Assembly: GCA_009760885.1 (NCBI GenBank)
Contig: CM019701.1
Location: 13,351,963-13,415,962 of the forward strand
Reading direction: 5' to 3'
DNA length: 64,000 bases
Source: Achatina immaculata
Taxonomy: Eukaryota; Mollusca; Gastropoda; Stylommatophora; Achatinidae
Each line of letters opens with the position of its first letter. Position 1 is the first letter of the stretch. The notes beneath the pieces are model-generated. The model did not search any database. It saw only the letters and a list, made by a program, of their open reading frames with translations, and had not been told where the DNA came from. The position numbers were made by a program, and so were the translations under genes. This document shows positions 55,916-64,000 of this stretch, piece by piece.

Positions 55916-56769
55916 TAGTTGTCAGTTAACTAAATGTTCTGTCGACAGCTACAAGATGTACGCAGAAATAGACACACTTTATCTCTTGACACCGGAAAGT
56001 TGGAAACCGACATTTGTGGACAATTTCATAGCAGTCTTCTAGTGCTGTTTCCACATCTTACAGGAACACTGACTGGCAGAAGCCATTCAGAAAACAGACC
56101 TCGCATGCTCAGCCGGCCAGAACGCCAGTACAACCCTGAATTTTCTGGATCATTTTGCCAGAAAGTTCATCTGGAGATTTTTCAGCGATTATTCAATTTG
56201 TTCTTCATCTTTCGTAGAAGCTGCTTCCGTCCGGAGAATAAACTATCTGTAACGTAACATTTAACATCAGACTTTCATGTGCCAAAGGGGCCATAGAAAA
56301 TACGGTCCTAACACCGTATTCCCCAATATGCCTTAGTGGCACGAAAACTGGAAATTTACCCTTTTTAACGTAACATTTAACATGTTATTTCTCGCTCTGT
56401 GTATCACGAATGCGTATCCTCTGTTTTCAACAAAGGGAGAGCATAACACATTCCTGAACTTTCATAAATCTTCGTGCCTGACACATAAAGAACCATTATT
56501 TTAGAAGAACTGCCCCAGAACTGGACAGCACAACGAGGGACTTGAAACAAATGGCGTGTGATCAAATGAAGAGTGTATTGTACGCAAAATCTGTACTTTT
56601 TTGTTAAGCATCCAAGAAGCAGACTTCCCGGTATTTGATTTGCGTTATAATTGATTTCTTTCTGCTTTCTGTTTATTGTTGTTTGGTTTGCTGTTTACGT
56701 AAATGTGTCTACAACTGAACTCCCTCCTAATATTCCAGCTTCCGTGTTCCGAGCAATGTTATATTTATA
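55916..56769. other. Spacer with SINE fragment
   Basis: No gene recognised apart from the SINE piece at 56258-56370. Confidence 0.35.
56258..56370 (+). mobile_element. SINE family B, 3' fragment
   Basis: CATCAGACTTTCATGTGCC, ATACGGTCCTAACACCGTAT and GGCACGAAAACTGGAAATTTACC match the 3' half of 59347-59638. The head is missing. Confidence 0.7.
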
Positions 56770-57000
56770 CTATCTTATTACGGGTGTTTACCTTTATATA
56801 TTTATACTTTCTCTAATCTTATTACGGGTATATACCTTTATATATTATGCTTTCTCTAAACTTATTACGGGTGTTTACCTTTATATATTTATGCTTTCTA
56901 TAATCTTATTACGGGTCTTTACCTTTATATATTTATGCTTTCTCTAAACTTATTACGGGTGTTTACCTTTATATATTTATGTTTTCTATAATCATATTAC
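56770..57000. repeat. 44-bp minisatellite
   Basis: Five units of TTATTACGGGTGTTTACCTT plus TATATATTTATGCTTTCTCTAAAC. Confidence 0.9.
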
Positions 57001-57369
57001 TTTTATATATCCACTCTTTTTATCAAGCGGCTGAACTCTTTTATTTATTCTTTCTTTACGCTTGTGTGTGTGTGTGTGTGTGTGGGCGCATCACTATCAT
57101 GTTCCCTTCCCTTCGCCTGGTTCGCATGTTTCGCGTGTGTACCAGATGGTTACAACAGACATAATTTAAATACACGTTAACTAACGTATGTCATTTTTTA
57201 CCTGGATATTCACGAGGTGGCGCTTGTTGTCAGCGTAAATGTCTTAACCACGTTCTGTGAGCCCCAGATGCGCAGTTACACAACATCTGGGAAAGTGGTT
57301 TCTCTTTGAAGTGTGGGGTGTGATGAGGTTGTTACGGTCCCCAGGTCAGCTCGTCGAAGTTTATGATGA

Positions 57370-57680
57370 AAAAAGGTATGAGTAGGCATCTCGTTGACAA
57401 AAGATATGAGTAGGCATCTCGTTGACAAAAGATATGAGTAGGCAACTCGTTGACAAAAATATGAGTAGACAACTCGTTGACAAAAATATGAGTAGGCAAC
57501 TCGTTGACAAAAGATATGAGTAGGCAACTCGTTGACAAAATTATGAGTAGGCAACTCGTTGACAAAAATATGAGTAGGCAACTCGTTGACAAAATTATGA
57601 GTAGGCAACTCGTTGACAAAAATATGAGTAGGCAACTCGTTGACAAAATTATGAGTAGGCAACTCGTTGACAAAATGGTG
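57370..57680. repeat. 27-bp minisatellite
   Basis: About eleven copies of a 27-bp unit (ATGAGTAGGCAACTCGTTGA plus CAAAATT), with ATAT and AGAT variants. The nine-codon period opens all frames (MSRQLVDKI repeats). Confidence 0.94.
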
Positions 57681-57889
57681 TCGTTTGTTTCAATCGAGCA
57701 TGAATGATGTGGAAGGCAGACAGACTGAAAACAGCGGACGTCGAAGTTGTTGGTAGACAAAGTTCAACAGTGCACGTGTTGAGGAACTGAGTCAACAGGA
57801 TCGAAGGATAAATAATTTTCCGTCATATGGCGTATCCGTTGTTGTTCTATTTATCAGCACATTATTTCCTCTTGATATCTTCGCCTACT

Positions 57890-57892
<3 letters not shown>

Positions 57893-57921
<29 letters not shown>

Positions 57922-58470
57922 TTTTATTTATTTATTATTATTATTATTATCTCTGTCTTGTCTTGTCTTGTCCTTCCTCATTTACTGTTATGTGTCTCCC
58001 AATGGCTCGCCTGTTGGCTTCGTACATTGAGATGTTCAGGGACTTTACTATACAATCGGTCCATTATTTGCATGGGGGGAGGGCCTTCCTCTGGCCTTGT
58101 GTGGTCTGTAAAACACTGCTCTCTGTGGTACACGTTCTGTTGGTAGTCGTGATACATGACAGAACCATTTTATTTGCTGTTTTTGGAATATAGTTCAGAA
58201 CGGGTTCGACTCCTACTTTATTTCTAATCATTTCTGATCCTGTCCATTCTTGATATTCCAAGAATTCTCAAGAATCTCATTTCAGTTGTTGTAATTTTCC
58301 TTTTGTCTTTTGCTGTCAGAGTCCATGCCTGGCATTGGTAGCACAAAGTTGGTATGAAGATTGTCTTATAGATAGTTCTTTTGGTTTCCAGTGAGACATG
58401 CTTGTTATTTAGTATAGAAGCCATTTGCCCGATAAGTTGGTTCGCTTTGTTACATCTGCTTTTCATCTAT
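57893..58470 (-). mobile_element. LINE fragment, separate family, (ATG)n tail
   Basis: The minus strand reads KSRCNKANQLIGQMASILNN, KRTIYKTIFIPTLCYQCQAW, RKITTTEMRFLRILGISRMD and then a frameshifted tail with VPEHLNVRSQQ-like text. The 3' end passes through AATAATAATAAT to ATGATG repeats at 57893-57923. RT thumb plus C-terminal domain of a LINE different from the other families in the window. Confidence 0.75.
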
Positions 58471-58898
58471 TATCTCTGTGGAACTGCTAAATCATAATTT
58501 TTTTTTCAGATGGCTGCTTTGATGATGCTGAAGCGTAACCATCGTGTCGGATGGGGAGTGGGTAGCAAAGACGTTCTCTACCAGACGGAGTTGACCCATA
58601 GCACGAGACTTTCCCAGCCTTATCTTTCAGGTGCAGCAGGATTACTTTTGACTGTTAGTTGGGGAAGGGGCGGGGGAACAAAACGACAGCCTGCTACCAG
58701 AAGCACTAGAAATATGTGGGGTAAGGGTCTTGATCAGTTCTGATTCGCTGAATCCAGTAACCGTTTTGGTATTTTTTTAATAATCGTACTGAGGTTATCG
58801 TTGTTCTAATGCTTTAAATAATAAACATTTTATCTCATGGCCAAAATTAACACGCAGTCAGAGACTGAACATATTTCTTTTTTTTTTTTTTTTGTCAG
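58471..58898 (+). other. Intron end with poly-T tract before exon
   Basis: The last bases TTTTTTTTTTTTTTTTGTCAG (58877-58898) form a strong polypyrimidine tract and AG acceptor for the exon at 58899. Otherwise no feature recognised. Confidence 0.6.
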
Positions 58899-59193
58899 TT
58901 GAAAATTCAAATGGCCACGTTCCGATTGGTCAAAGCGACGAGACGGAAAGCAAAAATAACTGGGATTGGTCAAGTCGTCACAGCAAGATTCTCATTGGCT
59001 CTTTTATCTCCATAACAAGCTCCGTGGCATGGGTGGCCTTCAGTGAACTGGTGCAAGACATTTTCCAGACTGAGACTTTCAACGCCCCGTTTACTTTGAC
59101 CTACTTCTTCATGGCCTTTCTTGCACTTCTGTTTCCGCTTCAAATGTGTGCACTTCGAAGAGCCAGTTATCGGCCAGCCAATGAAATTCTCAG
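58899..59193 (+). CDS. SLC35F3/SLC35F4-like: SLC35F3/F4-like transporter, internal exon 1 of 2 seen
   Basis: A 295-base exon between a TTTGTCAG acceptor and a CAG|GTACAA donor. It enters in phase 1 and leaves in phase 2. The protein starts with a polar stretch (ENSNGHVPIGQSDETESKNN), then two hydrophobic membrane segments: ILIGSFISITSSVAWVAFSE and FTLTYFFMAFLALLFPLQMC, separated by the conserved-looking NAPFTLT. This arrangement matches the first two helices of SLC35F3/F4 (solute carrier 35F; EamA/drug-metabolite transporter fold; vertebrate SLC35F3 is implicated in thiamine transport). Frame and family fit the exon at 61342, 2.1 kb downstream. The substrate in this animal is unknown. Confidence 0.85.
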
Positions 59194-59346
59194 GTACAAA
59201 CTGTATAATTCATCTTCCTTGTTATTGTTATTATTTGTTTTACTGTCGCCATTGTTGTTGTTATTGTTGTCTTATTGATGTTATGCTTCCGTGGAACTGG
59301 GAAAAAGGATGTGTGTTGAAGTATGCGTGTTGTATCAAATTCTGGG
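59194..59346 (+). other. Intron start
   Basis: The donor GTACAA lies directly after the exon. The stretch TTGTTATTGTTATTATTTG follows, a simple TTG/TTA repeat, and then the SINE. Confidence 0.6.
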
Positions 59347-59638
59347 TAGGTAAAAATCCTCGTTTCCGTGCCATAAGGGCATACTGGGGATACGGTGTTA
59401 GGCCCGTATTTCCAAGACCTTGGGTACATGAAAGTCTGATTTTGTCAGTATCACACCTGGCCGCATTTACCTCCCCTGATTTCTCTGGTACCCATTTTTA
59501 GAGGCTGGGTAAACCACTGGGGTTTTTTGGTGTGGTGGTACCAGAGGGAAATAAAAATAATTCTCACTGCTGGGATCTGAACCCGGTAGCACCGGATTAG
59601 TAAGCCATGCGCCTGACCACTGAACTAAACAGGTCGAC
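59347..59638 (-). mobile_element. SINE family B, near full length
   Basis: On the minus strand: TTTAGTTCAGTGGTCAGGCG (box A), GGGTTCAGATCCCAGCAGTG (box B), a linker with CCAGTGGTTTACCCAGCC, then GATACTGACAAAATCAGAC, GGGCCTAACACCGTATCCCC and GGATTTTTACC. It lies inside the SLC35F-like intron. The 3' domain is akin to that of SINE A though the heads differ. Confidence 0.85.
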
Positions 59639-59659
59639 GTAGGTAGCGTCGTGCTAGCG

Positions 59660-60405
59660 TACTGGAGTTTGTTACTAGGAGGTGGGACAAGGTGTTACTA
59701 GGAGGTGGGACAAGGTGTTACTAAGAGATGGAAGAAGGTGCTACTAGGAGATGGGACAAGGTGTTACTAGGCACTGGGACAAAGTGCTACTAGGAGATGG
59801 AGCAAGGTGTTATTAGGTGATGGGACAAGATGTTAATAGGAGATGGGACAAGGTATTACTAAGAGATGGGATAAGTGTTACTAGGAGATGGGACAAGGTG
59901 TTATTAGGTATTGGAACAAGGTGCTACTAGGAGATGGGACAAGGTGTTTCTAAGAGATGGGACAAGGTGTTACTAGGAGATGACACAATGTGCTACTAGG
60001 AGATGAGAATGTGCTACTAGGAGATGAGACAATTTATATTACTAGAATATGGGAGAAAGTGTTATTAGGCATTGGGACAGGGTGCTACTAGGAGATGGGA
60101 CAAGGTGTTACTAGGCATAGGGACAAAGTGTTAATAGGAGATGGATCACGGTGCTGCTAGGAGATGGGACAAGATGTTACTAGGAGATGGGACAAGATGT
60201 TACTAGGAGATGGGACAAGATGTTACTAGGAGATGGGACAAGATGTTACTAGGAGATGGGACAAGGTGTGACTAGGAGATGGGACAAAGTGTTACTAAGA
60301 GATGGATCACTGTGCTGCTAGGAGATGGGACAAGGTGCTGCTAGGAGATGGGACAGGGTGTTGCTAGGAGATGGGACAGGGTGCTGCTAGGAGATGGGAC
60401 AAGGA
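59660..60405. repeat. 24-bp minisatellite
   Basis: About 30 copies of CTAGGAGATGGGACAAGGTG plus TTAC, with many single-base variants; located in the intron. Confidence 0.93.
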
Positions 60406-60459
60406 TCTCGCCTAGTTCCTGTTGCCAGGCTCATGTGACTGCACATTTACCTCAGGAAT

Positions 60460-60655
60460 GCCATCTTTGCTGCTCATTAATGTTACCTATACCACGCACT
60501 GACACTGCCATCTTTGCTGCTCATTAATGTTACCTATACCACGCACTAACACTGCCATCTTTGCTGCTCATTAATGTTACCTATACCACGCACTGACACT
60601 GCCATCTTTGCTGCTCATTAATGTTACCTATACCACGCACTAACACTGCCATCTT
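60460..60655. repeat. 47-bp minisatellite
   Basis: Four copies of a 47-bp unit (GCCATCTTTGCTGCTCATTA and on to GCACTGACACT). Confidence 0.93.
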
Positions 60656-61021
60656 TGTTCTAGCAAAGGTATAATATAAACTATTTGCGTGAGATACGAG
60701 GGGGGGGGGGGGTGATTGATAAGTTCTCGGCATAAGTCACAGTGGATTATTTGTGGACAACGTTTGTGGGTTATTTCTCAACATATCCCCCTTGCAAAAC
60801 ATAAACCCCAGAAATATGGGACGATATTCAGTCTTGCGAATTCGTTTAATAACTAGATCCACATCTTTGTTGTTATTATCATAAATCATGTTTCCTGTTA
60901 TTATCATAAATCATGTTTCCTGTCATTACTACATGATTATTTTTTTTTTGCTCGATACTTTGCCATTTTCATTCCGTTGTCACATCGTCATCTGCTTTTG
61001 TCTTTATATCACGTCCCATTT
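60656..61021. other. Intronic spacer
   Basis: A (G)12 run near 60698 and a 25-base duplicated phrase (ATCATAAATCATGTTTCCTG) around 60880-60925. Confidence 0.5.
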
Positions 61022-61255
61022 GTTAGGCGATCGCGTTGCTAATCTGGTGGTATCGGGTTCAAGTCCCAGCAGTGAGGATTTTTTTTTTCTGGCCCAAAAC
61101 GGCCCCACGGTCCACCCAGCCTTTAAAAATGGGTACCAGAGAAATTTGAATGTCTGACGCGATACTGACCACGTCAGACATTCATGTGCCGTAGGTCTTG
61201 GAAATACGGGCCTCACCATATCCTCAAAATGTCATAATGATATCGAAAAGGGGCG
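61022..61255 (+). mobile_element. SINE family B, + strand copy
   Basis: GGCGATCGCGTTGCTAATCT (degraded box A region), GGGTTCAAGTCCCAGCAGTG (box B), AAAATGGGTACCAGAGAAAT, GATACTGACCACGTCAGAC and GGGCCTCACCATATCCTC follow the order of 59347-59638. It is in opposite orientation to that copy and in the same intron. Confidence 0.82.
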
Positions 61256-61341
61256 GGGGTGGTGGGTTTCATGCTTAAATGTTCTCCTTTATTTTTTTTA
61301 CACAGTTATGCCTCTTAGGTATCAACTTTCTTCTTTGACAG

Positions 61342-61564
61342 AGAGTGTGTACACTTGTACCAAGACAGCGAGGAGTTCAGCAGACTTCAGTTCCTTTGGA
61401 AGTCTTCTCTGTTCTGTGGGATCTGGACTCTCACAGCGTACACCTACATGAGAGCCCTGGTCAAGCTCAGCGCTGCAGACTGCTCAGCGCTGTTCGCAGC
61501 CAATCACAGCTTCGTTTACTTGCTGTCTTGGATTGTACTGTTTGAGAAATTTATTGCAATGAGG
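61342..61564 (+). CDS. SLC35F3/SLC35F4-like: SLC35F3/F4-like transporter, internal exon 2 of 2 seen
   Basis: A 223-base exon after TTTGACAG, ending ATGAGG|GTGAGC in phase 0. With the AG carried over from 59193 it begins RECVHLYQDSEEFS, then a membrane segment LFCGIWTLTAYTYMRALVKL and another AADCSALFAANHSFVYLLSWIVLFEKF. The WTL(T/N)xYxYxxAL..L...D.SAL......FV.LLSWIVL pattern is characteristic of SLC35F3/F4, normally helices 3 and 4. No following exon was found to 64000, so the rest lies to the right. GC content is higher than in the flanks. Confidence 0.88.
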
Positions 61565-61645
61565 GTGAGCATTGGCTAGGTTATGTCGTTGTAGTTTTAG
61601 GACAGGAATCGGCAAATAACGGCCTGCGGGGTGAATGAGGAAACC

Positions 61646-61685
<40 letters not shown>

Positions 61686-62564
61686 GAGAGATGTAACGTT
61701 TACCCGCCTTGTTTTAACATTAAAACTTTTTTTTTTAATTCTAAACATTTTACAATCAATGGTATGTATGTCTTGTTGAAACTAGATGATGGTGATGATA
61801 CCGGTGATGGTGTGATGATGACGATGGTGGTGATGGCAGGTGCGATGGTGGGAGTGGTGGTAGCAGTTAGCAGTGAAGAAGAAGAGAACAAGAAGAAGAA
61901 GAAGAAGAACAACAACAACAACAAGGGCCACACACTAAAGAAAACACACACTATTAGTTTGGGCACCGGTATACGAGTAAAGACTGAAAGACACAAAACT
62001 AAACAAGCATGCTTCCGTGAAGATCCCCCAGTTAGGCAAACATAAAGTTCACCAGGATTTACCACCCAGAAAAAAAAAGAAAAGACGATGACGTAGATAA
62101 ATAATCGACGCGGACGCTCAAAGATCTACAAATCCACTCCAGGCAGGCCGAAGCTGCTCCAAATTGAGCAACTGATTAGGAAAACACGACCTTCACCTTG
62201 ACCTGACACGTGACGCGGCGAAAATAGGTGTCGCTCAAATAAATCTTTCATTTTCTGAACTTTTCTCATTTCCGAGACTCCAGGCTGTCTCGGCTGTCTC
62301 CAGCCTGTCTTGACATTCAAAACAGACAATCTTCTATCGCAAATCTGACATTCTCCGTGAACTTTGATATATGTTCATTTATTTTTGTAGAGCACGTGAC
62401 AATTACGTTAGTTTCATGCATTATTTATGTGAAAGAATATTAATGACTTGAGGCAATCTAATTCCAGTGTTAGACTTGTGAAGAGACAACAACAATATTG
62501 ACGAAAGAAATTTTCACACCCCCCCCCCCCAAATGGTGGCGAACTATGGAGAGGTATATTTTAA
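61565..62564. other. Probable intron, simple repeats
   Basis: (GA)n at about 61648-61682, then GAT/GGT-rich and GAA/AAC-rich stretches to 61925. The frames on both strands follow the simple repeats. A (C)12 run lies at about 62519-62530. No exon recognised. Confidence 0.5.
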
Positions 62565-62960
62565 AAGCAGTGAAAGAATGAAGTAATGGAAGAATGAAGT
62601 AAAGAAAGAGTGAAGTAAAGAAAGAGTGAAGTAATGAAAGAATGAAGCAAAGAAAGAGTGAAGTAATGAAAGAATGAATTAAAGAAAGAGTGAAGTAATG
62701 AAAGAATGAAGTGAAGAAAGAATGAAGTAATGAAAAAAATGAAGTAATGAAAGAATGCAGTAGTCAAAGAATGAAGTATTGAGGGAATAAAGTAAAGGAA
62801 GAATAAAATAATGAAAATAACAAAATAAAGATAGAATAAAATAAAGAAAGAATAAAATAATGACGGAATGAAATAGAGAAAGAATAAAGTAATGAAAGAA
62901 TAAAGTAAAGGAAGAATAAAATAATGAAAAAAAATGAAAGAATGAAGTAATGAAATGAAT
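62565..62960. repeat. 16-bp purine-rich minisatellite
   Basis: About 24 imperfect copies of AGAATGAAGTAATGAA with AAAG variants. Confidence 0.9.
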
Positions 62961-63057
62961 CAAACAATGAAAAATACTGAAATCTGTTTTATTTGAATAC
63001 CGAACGACGGTTATTGTTGTTATTATTGTTATTATTATTAACTTTTATCTCCGTGGC

Positions 63058-63157
63058 AACAGGGCATCTTGGTTACAACAGAGAGGCCTTCAAGAGACCT
63101 GTTAGGGCAGCAGAGTTCCCAAGGGACTTTCTAATCAATGAATGAATGAATGAATGA
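63058..63157 (+). mobile_element. LINE 'HANE'-like family, extreme 3' end, (AATG)n tail
   Basis: GGGCATCTTGGTTACAACAG then GAGAGGCCTTCAAGAGACC and TTCCCAAGGGACTTTCTAAT, ending in AATGAATGAATGAATG. This parallels the HANE-family end GGACATCTTGCTCACAGCC...TTTCGCAAGGGACATGCAAATG but is diverged. Confidence 0.65.
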
Positions 63158-63439
63158 ACTGAATTATCTCCCTTTGCAGACATAGCTATACTGACGCTGA
63201 ATCTTAGCTGGCGTGTTAAATTGTTGGGGGCGGGGCGGATGATGGTAGAGTTTATCACCTGGCGTTGACATACCACACGAGCTTCTCGCATGCTCCACCA
63301 CCACATACCCCATGGTGAGCCTCGCCCTGTGTTAGCAAAGGCAAAGAACAGAACTCCAGCCTAATAATAGAAGCGTTGCATGATTAGATATGGTCTTGGT
63401 TAGTTGTGATGAGTTGAATCTGAAAACCGTTTCATAATT
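63158..63439. other. Spacer; possible repeat C relic
   Basis: GGTCTTGGTTAGTTGTGATGAGTTGAATC at 63391 loosely resembles GGTCTTGATTAG at 50951 and GGTCTTGATCAG at 58726. No gene recognised. Confidence 0.3.
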
Positions 63440-63750
63440 CTAATAGTTTAGTACAGTCACGCTTAGTTGATCTAATAGTTTAGTACAATTATGCTTAATT
63501 CATCTAATAGTTTAGTACAATTATGCTTAATTAATCTAATAGTTTAGTACAATTATGCTTAATTCATCTAATAGTTTAGTACAATTATGCTTAATTCATC
63601 TAATAGTTTAGTACACTCATGCTTAATGCATCTAATAGTTTAGTACAATTATGCTTAATTCATCTAATAGTTTAGTACAATTGTGCTTAATTCATCTAAT
63701 AGTTTAGTACAGTCATGCTTAATTCATCTAATAGTTTAGTACAGTCATGC
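63440..63750. repeat. 32-bp minisatellite
   Basis: About nine to ten copies of a 32-bp unit (AATAGTTTAGTACAATTATG plus CTTAATTCATCT). Confidence 0.94.
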
Positions 63751-64000
63751 TGATTTCATCAATGTCCTTTTTGGTAATAGAAGATGGAAGCAAATTCTGT
63801 CCAATTTTACAGTCCTCTAGAAAACTTTCTACGAGTATGCTCCCTTGGCTGTATTGTAGACCTGTTCATCTCCATCGATTAGTTGTCTTTAGTCGGCCTC
63901 TCCTCATCCTTCAGGTGTCTGTCGTAGGCTGTTACAGTTCACTGAGTAAATAAATGCAACAAATCAGCATCTTTGAAGATAATGTCCTTGATAAGTTTAA
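63751..64000. other. Unassigned window end
   Basis: A minus-strand reading has a faint LINE-like RRGRLKTTNRWR phrase, too weak for a call. No exon of the SLC35F-like gene seen. Confidence 0.3.

Noticed and set aside
61700..62065. Frames around the GAT/GAA/AAC repeats
   Set aside because: Acidic/basic or hydrophobic runs follow directly from simple repeats in the intron.

Overview
This window looks like non-coding DNA from a repeat-rich animal genome. A lophotrochozoan, most likely a gastropod mollusc, fits best. That is an inference from the mix of RTE-type LINEs with APE-endonuclease ORFs, GIY-YIG Penelope-like elements, tRNA-derived SINEs and abundant minisatellites; nothing here identifies a species. 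There are no bacterial operons, CRISPR arrays or RNA genes. Most long reading frames are artefacts of tandem repeats whose unit length is a multiple of three.

Host coding sequence is scarce. Two good exons on the + strand (58899-59193 and 61342-61564) encode four membrane segments of a solute carrier of the SLC35F3/F4 type (drug/metabolite transporter superfamily). They join in frame (phase 2) across canonical AG/GT splice sites. A third candidate exon (about 20489-20778) is a GC-rich, low-complexity coding-like stretch ending at a perfect GTAAGT donor in phase 1, which is the phase that the exon at 58899 needs. If the two belong together, about 38 kb of this window is one intron, and the repeats below are intronic.

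Layout: 0-3 kb holds a 41-bp perfect hairpin and two inverted RTE LINE fragments. 3-6 kb holds SINE and LINE pieces and a 31-bp minisatellite. 6.3-9.6 kb is a nearly complete RTE-like LINE (minus strand, frameshifted) with a ~230-bp direct repeat on each side. 10.4-11.4 kb is a Penelope-like 3' end. 12-19 kb holds a hAT-type MITE, AT-rich minisatellites and LINE tails. 20-25 kb holds the candidate exon, an 859-bp tandem duplication and a 48-bp minisatellite that grew inside LINE coding sequence. 28-30 kb is a LINE inserted in a minisatellite. 31.0-32.6 kb is a Tc1-like transposon with intact terminal repeats and a dead transposase. 32.6-43.3 kb is nearly continuous tandem repeats (30, 27, 36, 35, 25, 15 and 18 bp units, then a polypyrimidine tract). 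44-58 kb alternates short minisatellites, SINEs, LINE tails and two TTAA-bounded MITEs. 58.9-61.6 kb carries the SLC35F exons, and 61.6-64 kb more simple repeats.

By my rough tally about a third of the window is tandem repeat, in more than thirty arrays with mostly unrelated units. All copy numbers, boundaries and identities were judged by eye and are approximate.
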